Shown: positions 23,401 to 36,018, counted from the first letter of the stretch. The stretch: 64,000 nucleotides of DNA from Saccharina japonica (GCA_008828725.1 MEHQ01003403.1:124001-188000); one strand, 5' to 3'. The notes: generated by a model from the letters alone, not told the origin. Numbers and translations: made by a program.

Positions 23401-24326
23401 CTAAATTGCCTGAGACTCCTCATAACCCTCACCCCAAAACTTGGCTTTGATTATAATGCTACGCTTATCCCGATGAACAATAGTATGACCTACCTATCTA
23501 ACGAATTTCGTTGTAATAACCAATCGGGGCTCCAATGACATTGGGTAGTTCCTCAGTACAGGACCACGTCAGCCAGAAGCATGCTGACCAGCAAGTGCTA
23601 CATATCGGACCCCTATTGTAACACGCGTCCGCTTCTTGCCCTGAGGCCCCTTACATCCCGTCTGTTGATGTCATTTTCTGTGCATTTTCTGTGCAGTGGA
23701 GCGTCATGATGAAGGACACGATCGACGAGTTCCAGGAGGCTGCGAAGACCGCCGCTGCCGCCAACGCCGATAAGTCAGATGCTCCCGCAGACGCTCAAGC
23801 ACTTAGCGAAGAGCTCAGTGGGCTAAGCTTGGGCGGAGATGGGGCAGGAGGAGAGGACGACTTCGATTTCGACGGCATGGACGAGGAGTACAGCCCGTCG
23901 GAGCTGCAGTGCGTAACGGCGAGCATAGACGTCTTGCGGGCGTTCCGGCGCTGCCTTAAGGCTGCTAACGATGCCCTCAATACCCTCGACTCGGCTCAGC
24001 CGCAAGGGGAGGACGCAGCGGGCGTTGAATCGAAGGGGGGGAATTGGTTAGAAGGACGTCTGAAATGGGCGCAGGAGGTGCAGGCGTGTCTAGAAGAAGC
24101 ACACGAGTGTGCTGGCGACTTGGCGATGCAACTTTACCCTCCGTTGGACAGCAGTGAGTTGTCGGGGCGGGCGGACGACCTGGGGCAAAAATTGGCGTCG
24201 TTTTGTGATGTGTTTTACACACGCGGGGAGGAAGGAAAAGTGGAAGCTGGTCAAGAGCAGTCGCCGCTTCGGGCGCTGGTAGAGGACAAACTTGGCGTGT
24301 TGAGAACGGGGATGGCGCAATTATGA
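20490..24326 (+). CDS. CCNDBP1/GCIP-like cyclin-D-interacting protein, five exons
   Basis: Exons are 20490-20663, 21074-21204, 22120-22189, 22806-22880 and 23697-24326. All are GT-AG with consistent phases; 1080 nt give 359 residues, close to the roughly 360 of human CCNDBP1. The start has a strong context (CACCATGGCG). Family blocks in order: the LEELASEITTLIEH helix, VTRFNLVYKSNP, LKDLAHALMDP, SYTGVVWQVCKELQQAP, the SVMMKDTIDEFQEA helix, an acidic linker (GEDDFDFDGMDEE), and the C-terminal CLEEAHECAGDLAMQLYPP, which matches the family's 'DDLA.S.YPP' motif. In animals the family binds cyclin D or Grap2 and dampens bHLH factors; the role in algae or protists is unknown. The acceptor of exon 3 (GCTCAG|T) was chosen because it alone keeps the LKDLAHAL frame. 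Intron 2 carries a MITE. Confidence 0.85.
21505..21677. mobile_element. MITE with perfect 21 bp TIRs
   Basis: The left end CAAAGATGGGGAATGACGGC(A) is repeated exactly as the inverted right end, (T)GCCGTCATTCCCCATCTTTG. The interior holds two copies of GTGTGACGTGACGGCAA-like sequence. It lies in intron 2 of the CCNDBP1-like gene and has no coding capacity. Confidence 0.85.
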
Positions 24327-25573
24327 CGTCGTTGATAGTACCACTATGTAGTGTACTTTGCAAATGCCTGACATCTAGCAAGATTTTGCGGGTAACTCGC
24401 GACCTTTTCAGATGGCGGTCTTTTGTTGACTGGAAGAGTCGGGGGATTGTATGTGTTGATGCATGCTCTTTGTACTGTTGGGCACTATTTCGATTTCCGT
24501 GTGCGGTTCCCTCCCCCCAATTCCCCTTACCTGCGTAATAATAACCAAGTCATCGTTTTACGTATTATATAGGCTTCAGGGTTTGCGGAGATTGTGCGTA
24601 TGGCAGAGTGGATTTCTCATGGAGACCACGGCCTGAACGGCTTCGATTTCGAAGAACAGACAGGCAGGCGCCATAAACATGACATTTATTTCCATCTGCA
24701 CGACCTTCGTTGATGGATACGTACCAGTCGATACCAGTCGTATTTTGCGTCCTTCAGCAATGCGGTAAGACGCCCAGGTGTAAGCGGCAGATCATAAAGC
24801 ATCCTCGATTAAACTGCCGAAACCATTATTGCTCCGAAATAACTTGTGAATCGTGTTGTGCCTACATTACGCTGTTTTCCTCGCAAAGCGAGTTGCTCTG
24901 CAAGTTGCTGTTCGGAGAAAGGTTGGCAACGGTTTACGGGCCAATTTCGGATATTTTTCGAATTCTTGTTTTGTTCCCGTTAATCTTTTGTCTTCTCATC
25001 GGCCCTTCAGCTCCATTAGGTACCAGCGTATTTGGGAATGAGTCGCGGACTGACTCACGTATGTAGTGTATGCTACGAGCTACGATACCTCCTACATATA
25101 ATACTGTCGTGATGGTGTGGGATGGCATCATGTGGGGTGTGGTAATGTGGGAGGGCGCGCGGGAAAATGAAAGATCTGCTGTGGATCTCAACCACTACAA
25201 CAGCGATGAACAAAATGCGCGCTTGGTACCCGTATGCGGTACTCGTAGTGCTCCATCAAGATCGCGAGGAGCGAGGCCTTACATCGAAGAAGGGCGATTG
25301 AGGTGCACACTACACGCGTGTCACCCCGCACATGTTGCCTTTTGCAGTACTACTACCCAAACCAGGCACTCGTGTACCTCCAGTACAGTCCGAATCTCAG
25401 AGCAAAAGCCGTCGTAAACAGGTGGTACCCAGGGGTAAAAAAAATGTAGGACGACCAAACCCTATGAAACACGCCACACAGCGCCAACTGGAACACCCCC
25501 CATTTCAAAGAAAACAAGAAACAGCACGCCAAGTGCTCGAAGATTTTCAGCCGTGTAGACGGTCGAGGTCAAC
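24327..25573. other. Intergenic gap between two plus-strand genes
   Basis: Nothing coding could be supported between the CCNDBP1-like stop and the JmjC start. No tandem repeat or clear TIR element was seen either, so this is one of the few low-repeat stretches in the window. Confidence 0.55.
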
Positions 25574-28500
25574 ATGGAGAGCCGAAACGAAAGGCTGCGT
25601 GTAGTTGATACCTTGCTATCGAAGCTAGGACCTTCTTCTGCTCTTTTCCAAGACCTCAAGTTGGACGAGGTCGGGGCAAAAGCTTGCTGCTTGCTTTTGA
25701 AGAGTGCGATTGAGCACCAGCAGCGTGGAGATTGGGAGCTTTGCCACGAGGCCGCGCTGAAGTCGAGGGAGTATGCGTGGGAGCAGCTGCACAGGTGACA
25801 GCAGTTGGATGGGGGAGGTGCAAGATGGTTCAACATGGTGTGTGCTTTGTTCATAAACCGGTTCTGGCTCTGTCAATGCTGCTTTACCTCGTATCTTCTT
25901 TTAGGGAAAGTCAAGTTTGAAGTAAAGGATGACGAGGTCTGGTACAGCAGCAGCCCACGGGTGGCACAAGGTCGAACGAGTATACGATACGTACCTCGTG
26001 ACTCGTAAGGTGTTGTCTGGTTGATTCCACATCAAGTCGCGCATTGTTCGATTATCTGGTTGCTGTACGTAGCGTGCATATAATGTCTGATTAGAGCTAA
26101 CATATTTTCACTGAGACATATTCGTTGCGGGTGCCATGGCCCGGTTTGCTGCACTGGTGTGACATACCTCTACAACTCGGTGTCGTTGAAACCAACGGGC
26201 TCCCTCGCTGTCTGCGTCCTCTTCCTTACTATGGACCGATCAACACTGGATGTCCGCGGTGCTGTACGAGTGTAACAGCGGCCCGTCGTGGCAGGCTGTG
26301 GCACAAGTGCACCGGGATGCTTACGGGGTCGCAGGAACCCTGGTAGCCTTGGCAATTTTCCTTTCCGGTGCGACGGACAGCCTGGACAAGGTTGGTGCAA
26401 TGTCACACGTCAACACACCAGCCATACGTAGGAGTACTCGTAGCCTTTCGCTGTGAAGTCAAAGTCCACAACATGGACGCCAAGATGCACGACACGTTTA
26501 GTTACTGCAGGTTACCATGTATACATGTATACTGAGCACCACGACTGCTTGTACGCAGCCGAAGGCAGCCAGTTACTGTAGTTCCATTCCAACCTAAAAT
26601 CTTACGTGAAAGTTGGTAACTATTCGTACCTGCAGCAGAATATATGATACGCATGTATGTACTTCAATTACTAGAAAAACTTGACTGGTACATCAAAAGT
26701 CGGATGGCAAACGAAATATTACTCGTCATGATGTCACCATAGGCCTGATAATATCGTAGGTCCTAACGTTTTTTGTTGACGGCATTGCTTCACGGCCGTG
26801 ACAGGCAGTATATAGCCTGGACCTCGTGGCATTGATGGCGGGGGGGCGTTTCCAAGCCGTAGCCAACCTCTTCATCGAGCACATGGAGGCACATGCACAG
26901 CTCGGGCCGAACGTCGCCCCTGTCACCAACAGAGCACCGCTACAAGCACCACAAGCACCACCAGACAGAAAAACGACAACCTGCACCGTTCACGAGACGA
27001 ACTCCAGCGGTACTGCAGCAGCGGGGCTTGTTCCGGCAACGCCAGCAGGGATGGACCCTATCGAGCCGCGCCTCAAGAAGGCCAAGCGAGGTCGATCGCC
27101 GGGCATGAACGAGCTGCCAGGCGCGGCCGGGGGGGTTCGACGGATTCGAATGCCCCCCCTCCACGTGTTCCAAAGAGAGTACATGGAAACATCCACGCCG
27201 GTGATACTGACAGGGGTGAGTTGAAAATGATTGGCGCCTTCCTGCAAAGTGAACACCTATACAGAGTGCACCCATGCACATGTTGTAGACAAACCATTAC
27301 TGGTGGTTACTCCGGGGGGGGTGGATCGAGTTGCTACGATGTTTGTGTGTTCGCTTCACATGGTCAGGAGGATGCACGCCATGACTCGATAGAAGTTACC
27401 GCATTACAAGGTTTACTAACTGGGAGCGCGATTTGTATACGTATTGTAAGGACTTTGTTCCTTTTTGATGGGTTACGATACCACTAACAGCAACAGATGA
27501 CGAAAGTTAAATGCATGTGGTAAAATGCGGTCGACGTATCTAGATCAACTCGTGTCGTGCTTGATTGGAACGTTCAGGTTATGGACGGGTGGCCTGCGCT
27601 GGGGCTGGGTGGTCAAGGGTCCCGAGACTGGTCAAACCCATCTTATCTCCGTGCAGTGGCGGGTAGGCGAACCGTTCCTGTCGAGCTGGGGGGCTGCTAC
27701 ACAAGCGATGGCTGGCGGCAGGAGCTCATGACCGTCGGCGATTTTATCGGGCGCTTTATTGAGCCAACAGAGGATGACTCGAACCCAAATCCCTCTGAAA
27801 CCGGCGCTACCTCGGCTGATAGGACACAATTCTCGGCAGATAAGGCGCATGCCTCGGCGGGTAGGGTACACTCCTCTGTAGGTAAGGCACCTTCCTCGGC
27901 CGGTAGGGCACATGGCGAAGAGGGTATGCCGGACACCGGCGTTGATGCTGATGTCACCCGCGAAGCGCGTCGAAGCGCGCGAGCAGGAGTGGATGGGAAA
28001 GGGGCAGCGCTAAGAGGGGAAACGGCTTACTTGGCGCAGCACGAACTGTTCGACCAGATCCCTCCCCTCAGGCGGGATATCATGACCCCGGACTACTGTG
28101 CTTTGCTTCTTGCCGATGAGGAGGACGATGGGGGCGCAGAAAGCGTGGCCACAAACGCGTGGTTCGGCCCAGGGGGGACCGTGTCTCCGCTCCATAACGA
28201 CCCCTTCCACAACCTTCTCGCGCAAGTCGTCGGCTCCAAACGGGTGAGTGAGGCGGTCTGTTCCAAACCTGGTAGTTTCTTGAGGGGCCCCTTCAGGCAA
28301 AAATTATTAGAGCAAATAAAGAAGAAATCCGTATTTTGTTTTTCAGGTACCACACTATTTCTGGTATGCTTTATACTTTTTCATGACTACGGAAAATACA
28401 TACGAAGGATATGTTTCAACACTCAAGTACTCTTTTTTTTATAACCGAAGGAGCCACTTAAAGAGTGTGGGTATTTCCTTTAGGCTGATATTGTATCCCA

Positions 28501-29598
28501 GGTATAGTGCTTGGAGTATAGCTTTTGTTGTTGCAGTGTGGTGAGCTTCGATTGATCAACTGACACTGATTCTCCACGATGATCCGTTTATGCAACTTAC
28601 GTATTTTCGTTTATTGCTGGATTCTGTTCGGCGAGACAAGTTATGCATATAACGAACATCGTACTGCTACTGCTGCACCCGGTAGTTTTTATGAATTCGT
28701 CTGGAGGTTCGCCGCCCTTGTGCGATCGTTGCCTGGTACCAGGTATTGGTACTATTTACTGTACGACACGCGCGAAACTGCTCTAATTTGATGTGGCACA
28801 CGTAGCTTGTCGCATTCGCAGCACTCACGGTGCTCGGTGCGAGAGGGTCAGGCAGTAGTACCGGTGGTGGGTAACCTGTGATATACCAGGTGCACTTTCG
28901 CAACAACATACGTACGAAGAATTTACAACTATTTGCTCTGCGGTTGGCGGGTGTTGTAGTCGATGCACCAATTAGTTACAAGGAGGTATATGTATGTACC
29001 TGTCGGGCTACTTGCTGTCTTATAATTATAGCCAGCGCTGACAAGCAGAAAATCGTATGACGTTTTTGGGGGGTTGGTTGTAGAGCGTATATACGAAGTA
29101 CGCACGCACGTACGTGGCGGAGGTGTGTTCATGCCTGGTTGGATCCCCCAACAGTTTGCTTGTTACCCTGCGTAGGATGCCCACGCTGCCAGCAGTTCTT
29201 GTGTACGCTCTGCAATATCCCTATCCTGTTCCTATTAATAGGAACCCTCTGCAATCGTTGCCCACCGCATGTATGTATCCCTATGCCTATCCTGATATAT
29301 ATTTACGTTTTTTGCCGATCAGGTTCTCCTGGTGGACCGGAAATTATCGGCAGCGGTCTACCCCCTACCTGGCCTGATGACCAACACCAGCGAAGTGGAC
29401 GCCGCCAACCCCGATTTGTCGAAACACCCTCTGTTCGCAGAGGCGATGCCTCTCGTTGAGTGCGAGCTGAGAAAGGGAGAGATGCTTTACATCCCTCCGC
29501 TATTTTGGCACCACATCGAATCGCTCGAGGTTAGCTTTTCTGTCAGCTTTTGGTGGGGCAAGCGCCGTGCGCTGTCAGAAGTTTTACCCAGCAGGTAG
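25574..29598 (+). CDS. KDM8/JMJD5-type JmjC 2-oxoglutarate oxygenase, five exons
   Basis: Exons are 25574-25794, 26279-26390, 26805-27215, 27578-28243 and 29323-29598; 1686 nt give 561 residues with all GT-AG junctions in phase. The N-terminal helical part (YAWEQL...GPSWQAVAQVHRDAYG) is the JMJD5-specific domain; the JmjC domain runs from about 230 to 548. Fe(II) ligands are H454 and D456 (SPLHNDP) and H533 (FWHHIES), with 79 residues between first and last. Other JMJD5 blocks are RTVPVELG, YLAQHELFDQIPPL, NAWFGPGGTVSPLH and the C-terminal SFSVSFWW. JMJD5 acts as a protein hydroxylase (arginyl in animals) and influences the circadian clock in plants. An insert at about 310-396, absent from human JMJD5, contains five heptapeptide repeats. 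Start context is AACATGG. Confidence 0.94.
27812..27918 (+). repeat. 21 bp coding repeat inside the JmjC gene
   Basis: Five in-frame 21 nt units encode SADRTQF, SADKAHA, SAGRVHS, SVGKAPS and SAGRAHG. They make a Ser/Ala/Gly linker with regularly spaced basic residues between two conserved parts of the JmjC domain. Confidence 0.85.
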
Positions 29599-30661
29599 CG
29601 AAAACTTTATTTAACCTCTTTTTCGGCGTTCTGACGCCCTTACCAAGTACTAACCGTATTCATAGTATACGAATAAGTCTATTAATAGGAGTAGTCAGAG
29701 TAGTCTTAAATGCCTAGGGGAGTAGACTTAAATGCCTACGTAGGGGCTTTAGTTCTAGCGAGGGACCTGTGAAACTAGCAAGGTATCATCAATAAGTCAA
29801 GCAAACCGTCTCTCGCAAGTTTGCCGAGTTCGAGCGGTTGGACAACGTGGCACGGGCCTTCATGCTCGATTTGGAGTGGCATCTACCTTGGAGTCGGGGG
29901 GTGGGGTTACTTGCTCCCCCTGGTATGGGTCGCGCGTCGGTTCACAAAGGGGCTGAAGTCTGCGCATCGCCCCGTCGCTCTATACGGGCTATGACAGTAA
30001 AAAGTTACTGTGCGGGCACAATATTAAGCACCGTACAGACTCCAAGACTTTGTGTGTGAGATCTCTCGATTCTCGTTCGGCACAAAGCCCTACGGTAGGG
30101 TTGGTTGTGCATCGCCAGCACACACCGTTGCATCGAAGCTTCACTCCTTATCGAGATAATTCCTATCACACGTGTTTATTGCAAGGTTCGACACCTGCAT
30201 GTTTGTAAAGATTTGTACCGTGAGACGAGACATTAATAAAACGACGATTCCCCTCGGTTGTGTGTCCCCTCGAGGCCGAAAATACAAAGCAAATGGTTGG
30301 TGATATTACTGACTGGAAAAAACCCTTGGCATAACTATTGGCATACATATCATGCCGAATCGCTGTAATCCGTTCCCTCTTGCCCCCCTGCTCGGAACTA
30401 CCAACGTCACCGAACGCATAGTATGCATAACATTGACTTTCAACTCAGTTTCCACCAGAAACTGTTGTAGTCAGTTTGCACCACGTACCAACAGAGTCCT
30501 GCCGTCCTGCTCAAGAAGCAACTGTTACAGAAAAACTTATCTCTGCACTTGCAAAAAAGAGACTCAGCCAAGCGTGGTGCAATCAATCGGTGTGCTATTT
30601 TCCTTCGCACGCGGAAACCGCTGCTTTGGAGAAAAAGCCCCAAAAAGGCACGTGTCTCGAC

Positions 30662-30763
30662 ATGACTGGTGAAAGCCTTTTACTACTTCAAAAATCAGCC
30701 TATACCCTAATTCCAGGTACTTCGTCCCCAAAAAAACGAGGGTACAGTTTCTAAAGGGGTTAA
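30662..30763 (-). mobile_element. piggyBac-like MITE (TTAA family)
   Basis: Reverse orientation: the words CTAATTCCAGGTACTTCGTC and CCCCAAAAAAACG are followed by the end CAGTTTCTAAAGGGGTTAA. The other end is decayed. Confidence 0.6.
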
Positions 30764-30919
30764 GGTTGGCCGCATCGCCACCGTACGAAACCACCAACAA
30801 TAATACGACAACAAAAATAAAAATGAAAGGAAGTTGTTTGACCGACATCACCAGTCAGTGCCTTGGAGCACGCACACTGACCACAAAAAAACACAACTCC
30901 AGGGCAGGAGGAGCCCCCG

Positions 30920-31033
30920 ACCCCCTATCGCGCCGCCATTTTGGTCATTTTATGTTGAATTTCAAACCAAAAACGACGTTTTTGGTTCAAGTTTTAACAG
31001 AGAACGACCTAAATGGCGCGACATAGGAGGGGT
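30920..31033. mobile_element. Short TIR element with central palindrome
   Basis: The left end CCCCCTATCGCGCCGCCATT is matched by the inverted right end AAATGGCGCGACATAGGAGG with small gaps. The middle holds the palindrome CCAAAAACGACGTTTTTGG. About 114 bp, non-coding. Confidence 0.65.
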
Positions 31034-31664
31034 AGGTGGGGGGGGGAGGTAAGACTCGATCCAATAATCCGAGGGGTTCCAAAACAAAACGACAAATCCC
31101 TGTGCTTTGCCGCTCAGAGAAACGAGGGGCATCTGCATCTATCTGCACCTCGATAATCCACTCAGATTGATGTCGCCTCTAGGCAACGAGCGGGATCTAT
31201 AAGCATCCATCTACCTCCAGAATCCGCTTGGATCTATGAGCTTGAATCTATGATCTCTCGTCAAGACAGCGCTAATATCCTGACGTTGCCGTTGCACCCA
31301 GCGACATAAAATGTCAAAAAAAGAACAAGTAAAAGTGGTCAAAGGACGTCTTGTCTACTTTGGTAATGAGAGCAACCAGCAGCTGATGCTGTAGATGTCT
31401 GGTAGGAGATATCAAACGCACATTCGAGGCACAGGACCACGGCGAGTCGTGGCAAGCATACTCTCTCCATCCCCTTACTGCCTTCTCCCGCGATACGCCG
31501 GCATAACCACGGGACGTGTGCCTGAACAGCGCGCCTGCCCCCGTCCCTCATCGGGCAACCTACCGTTAACAGCTGAGCTTATCGAGTGTACAGACGGATC
31601 AAACAGAGCCGACCGTGGGAAAACCGTACCCAAAGCTGCCGCGACGCCACTTGCTAAATGTAGC

Positions 31665-31747
31665 CCTCTTACCACTGCAAAGAAATTACCACACTAATTC
31701 CAAGTACTGTCCCCAAAAAACCGTAGGTGCATTTCTATAGGGGTTAA
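31665..31747 (-). mobile_element. piggyBac-like MITE (TTAA family)
   Basis: Reverse orientation: ACACTAATTCCAAGTACTGT and CCCCAAAAAACCG, then TATAGGGGTTAA at the end. Confidence 0.6.
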
Positions 31748-31882
31748 GCGGCCTGCCTACGACTTTAATACATACAGGCAACCTATCGTGATTTAACGGT
31801 TCCATCAATGTCGCTGTCAACGGCTCCCATCAATATCGCTATCAACGGCTCCATCGATATCGTCATCGATGGCTCCATCAGC

Positions 31883-32367
31883 TCAGATGCCTAGCCTCCA
31901 GCGTCCCTTCTCCTGTCGCCTCTGGAGGATCTTTTGGCCGAGACGTGTCTTGGCGCGGTACAAAAAGCCGTGCTTCCTCTTTCTCTTCAGTGTGCTGGGC
32001 TGGTATGTACGCTTGATGGCCATCTTCTCTGCCCCCCCCTCCTCCGCCGGCGCCTGTACCCCTTCGCCTTCAGCCGCATCCGTCACTCGCGGCCCCAACC
32101 CCCACGCAGCCAGCACATCCTCCTCTCGCGCCGCTGGTGTCGCTGCTGCTGCCGACTCCGACTCCTCCGGCGTCTCTGCTGGAGACGCCTCTGCCACGGG
32201 GGCAGGGGACTCGAGCGCGGATTTGGCAGCTGAGATTTCCAAGAGCACGTCCTGGATCGAGAAGAGGCCAAGGTGCTCAGCGTCGGAAGGTCCATAGCGG
32301 GTCAGTTCCTTGGACATTAGGTCCGTTTCCACGAGCTTGAAAAGCTGAGTGCCAGCACCCAACGACC
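31883..32367 (-). CDS. Ribosomal protein bL34, probably mitochondrial (last exon)
   Basis: The exon opens at an acceptor (TTTTCAG|GG, first exon base 32367) and ends with TGA at 31885-31883. The last 43 residues are a full bL34 domain: [17 protein letters not shown], then the basic [20 protein letters not shown]. bL34 is a very basic protein of the large subunit of bacterial-type ribosomes. The long extension before it (about 115 residues here) is acidic and Ala/Pro/Glu-rich, with [18 protein letters not shown] at its start, and is not conserved in bacterial bL34. Organellar location is inferred from the eukaryotic intron structure, the extension and the proposed first exon at 38890-39079. 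An alternative is that translation starts inside this exon at MSKELTRYG. Confidence 0.88.
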
Positions 32368-33155
32368 CTGAAAAGTGAGCGGCGAATGGAATTCGATGGG
32401 GAGGTAGGAAGTGTTCGGTAAGGCAATATATGGGGCGGTGTGCATGAAAAATTGTACCTGGTACTGTTTAAGGATATTGCAGTCCTCGTAAAAAACGAGA
32501 TTTGAAATATCCAGTAACGTAGTAGAGATGTTCTCAGGATGAAATATGTAAGAATGCACGCGCAATCGAGAATATCACATGCAACTTGCAAAGATGAGCT
32601 TCAACGGAAATTCGATTTCACAGCTGAGGTGTCTTTCTAATTTGTATCGCTGGTGTAAAATTGACGTAGTTATGCTTCGGCCGAAGAGATAAGCTCGTCT
32701 CGTCGCCCGTTGTGTCTTTTGTCGGACACAAACGTTGAAAGGTCAAGGTTGTGTCACGACGGGCATGGCGACGGGCACGGCGGGGATTGTTGACCCAACG
32801 CAAAAAAATAAATGCGTAAGCTTTATTTTGACCCATCCGCCGGAGGATAAAAAAAAAAAAAAAAATTAAAAACTACGACACGACAATACACCAAAAACAA
32901 GACAGGGCAACGCAAGGCTTAAGGACTAACGACTAAACTGCGCTACAAAAATACCGATTCACAACCTTCCTCTCCCGTGAAATACCCCCGCACCATACAT
33001 ACGTAGATATGATAGTGCAAACATATTTCCTACGTGAACTGCCCGCGTAGTGATGTTCTTTGTAATCCTTAGATCAACTATTTTGGGGCTTGAGGCCATC
33101 TCTTGCGAGAGGCCGAAAGGGACAAAAAAAATACCATTACAGCATCGGCAATACG

Positions 33156-33250
33156 TACAGTACAGTACAGTACAGTACAGTACAGTACAGTACAGTACAG
33201 TACAGTACAGTACAGTACAGTACAGTACAGTACAGTACAGTACAGTACAG
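33156..33250. repeat. (TACAG)19 microsatellite
   Basis: Nineteen perfect pentanucleotides. All frames stay open through it, giving false repetitive ORFs on both strands. Confidence 0.97.
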
Positions 33251-34339
33251 TAGTATACCAGTAGACGATACACCAAGAAGACCACGGTGAGGAGTAGCGA
33301 GTAAACTGCTCCTACGATACGAGTACTGTAGAGACAACGGGTTCAGAACCTTCATCGGCCCGGAAACATCAAAATATAAAAAGTCGACACACGACACACT
33401 CATGTGTGTGTTCTTCACACTACATCGTTATTTCTACCCGTCGGCGTCTAGCTCAAGTATCTTTCACACCAACTACCCGTGTAATATGAAAGCATAGCGC
33501 TTAGGGCTCAGAGCAGCTCTTAGTCTACTTGCTTCGTACTGCTAGCGACTACGTACGTACGGCTTCAGAGCGCAGCAGACACGTCACAGATGCTGTCCCC
33601 ATGGCATGATATATCATAGTCCTACCATTAAACAGTAGTCTTGTTGACTCAGTGAGTAGGTTCATACTGCAATGCCAGATATATCATAGGTACATATGAT
33701 ACGAGTCGAAGGCAAAACGTCAGAGTGAAGGGGCGTCAATATGTTTGTACCAGTACGCACAGCAGGATTCAGTAGTCACAGACTCTCCACCCGCCGAAAA
33801 GGTTCAGCCATATCCAAGACTTCACCCACACTGCCCTTACAGGGCAATGTTACTACTTCGTATAATATCATAAATACCTGGTAAAAAACAGAAAATAGAA
33901 TGGTATTTATGGTACGAGCTCTACCGCTGACTAACCAACAGCAAAAACTGTTGCAGCATGGTCGGTTGCTGGGGGCTGGCTGCACGAGAAACTGGCTATT
34001 TTCTACTGAAGTACACGAGCGCCTGTCTACACATGAACCAATGGCCTCATTGGGGCTTCAGATGGAAAAACATTCGAAAATAACGGATACATGACGATTA
34101 CAACATCCGCTACACGAAGCGGCCTGTGACAGGTGATGGGCTGCTGGGGTAGGGGATAGGGGATGAGTTCGAAGTGCAACGTAGGGAGGTGTGCGACACG
34201 CGTCCAGCATGGTGATATCACAACTACTGCTGTATTTGCTGCACGCTCCTTTCCTACAAGGTCAAGGTTCATATGAATACGGTAAACCGCGATTCTCGTG
34301 TTTTAGGTCGCTACACGTTTCATCTGGCCCCGAAACGGG

Positions 34340-34425
34340 AAACCCCTTAAGAACTGGTCCCACGTATTTGGGGACAAACTACTTGGAATTAGTGTGGGAT
34401 AAGTTTTGCAGTTCTGAAATGGTAC
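34340..34425 (+). mobile_element. piggyBac-like MITE (TTAA family)
   Basis: ACCCCTTAAGAACTGGTCCC, then TTTGGGGACAAACTACTTGG and AATTAGTG, then CAGTTCTGAAATGG. The flanking TTAA sites are no longer intact. Confidence 0.65.
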
Positions 34426-34487
34426 TCCTACGTACATTCGTGTCATATGAATGATAAATTCCACAAACAGTGCCAACTACAGTAGGA

Positions 34488-36018
34488 TATTTTGGTATTA
34501 CAGGGGTTCTCATTTAGAGAATTGTCATTCTTTTTCCAGGAAACTTATTTACCGTACGAGTATATATCTGCGAGTATAGCGATGCATGTTTCCAGGGTTG
34601 GCCCCCTACATGGAAAAGAAGATCGACCCCAGAGCAGAGCACCATGCTCTCTTGTCCTGGAGGCAATGCCGGTGTCGATAGGTCATTTGTGGCTGGTGCA
34701 CTGCTGTGCTGGGATGTGCTGAGGAGGTTTGTCTCTACAAGCCGCTTTAAAGTGCAACTCGACTGTCCAGCTGCGTTCGGCAGGAAATTGATAATGGACG
34801 GCCGCCGGCTCCCACCGTCTAAGGTCGGCGTCCTATCGTTACTAAGACCCTGCCCAAGGGCTCGCGGCGTGGGGTGTGTGTGTTGATCTGTATATACACG
34901 CTACTGCTGTAAAAGTCGGGGTGCTGTTGTATACATTTGACAAACTCAGCCGAGAGATATTGCTGCCCTCAGTTATGCAAATACTGAGCCAACTCGTGCT
35001 CAAGGTAGAGAGGAGAGATGCGCATGCGAGTTGGCATGGCGACTCTATTAATGAAATACTGAATGGGTCGAAGAGAGCACTCTGCGGGTCAAACGGTCAC
35101 ATGTTTCAGAGAGGGTGGTTGACTTCGTCCGTCGTGATACACGTAGAGAGAAACGGACGCACAAATTCCAACGAAGCAGCACTCAGGGTCCACAGCCGAA
35201 CACCAGCTCGTGCTTCCTCCGCACAGCATCCGACTCCAAGTTACCTCTCAAGTGCTCCGTAGATCACCTCGAGAGATGGCGTCCAACCTACGAAGCGCCA
35301 GAGAAGCCTCCCATGGTTAGCTGTAAGCCGACCACCAGCAAGTTCAAGACCATAATTGCTGCCACGAAGCGTTTCGCGGCGTTTCTGGTGTTACTTTGGA
35401 CAGATCAACACACAACACACACACCCCACGCCACGAACCCTTGACCCATTTAGGACTGCAGTCCCGATGTTGGGACAAAACACTTGGAATTAGAGTGAAA
35501 TGTGTATTTCTAGGCAGTGCAGTTCTAAAAGGGTTGAACAGAGATCTGATGTGTTGGAGAAGCCTTGGCTCGGGTCTTAGTAACGATGGGAGGCCGACTT
35601 TAGGGGGGGTGGGAGCCGGCGGCCGCCCGTGACCATGTTTCTGCCAAATGCAGCTGGACAATCGAGTTGCACTTTGATATGATAGCTGCTTAGAGAGACA
35701 AGCTCCTCAGCACATCCAAGCACAGCAGCAGTAGTGCGCCGGCCACAAGCGATCTATCGACGCGGGCATTGCTCCGAGGGCAAGAGATTGGTGCTCTGCT
35801 CTAGGGTCGACCTGAATTTCCATGTAGGGGGCCAACCCTGGAAATTTTCATCGCTATAGGGACTAGGGACGTACGACTACTGTTACTACTTACTGCTGTA
35901 CGTACCAGGAATCTATGTGTTGGGCTCTTCGGCACTGCTGTGGTTATGCCACCAAAAACAATGAGAAATCATGTTCCTGGAAAAATAAATGACATTCTCA
36001 AATGAGAACCCCCATAGC
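34488..36018. mobile_element. Foldback element with arms of about 380-460 bp
   Basis: The left arm (about 34488-34870) starts GGGGTTCTCATTTAGAGAA and contains GGGTTGGCCCCCTACATGGA. The right arm (about 35550-36018) carries their reverse complements, TCCATGTAGGGGGCCAACCC and TCTCAAATGAGAACCCCC. Arms also share the inverse of GTCTTAGTAACGAT. The loop of about 680 bp contains a TTAA-family MITE at 35441-35536 and no recognisable transposase. Confidence 0.8.
35441..35536 (+). mobile_element. piggyBac-like MITE (TTAA family) inside the foldback element
   Basis: TTGACCCATTTAGGACTG at the left, GGGACAAAACACTTGGAATT in the core, GCAGTTCTAAAAGGGTTGA at the right. The flanking sites have decayed from TTAA to TTGA. 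Confidence 0.6.

Larger units (their letters stand above)
29599..31882. other. Convergent intergenic region with three MITEs
   Basis: It lies between the JmjC stop (plus strand) and the bL34 stop (minus strand). No exon was recognised. It contains two minus-oriented TTAA-family MITEs (about 30662-30763 and 31665-31747) and an unrelated short TIR element (30920-31033). Confidence 0.6.

Noticed and set aside
33137-33418. Repetitive LYCTV frames
   Set aside because: Translation of the (TACAG)19 microsatellite.
33776-33985. Minus-strand peptide GSVGEVLDMAEPFRR as a possible exon
   Set aside because: Plausible looking but no recognised family and no junction in phase with neighbours.
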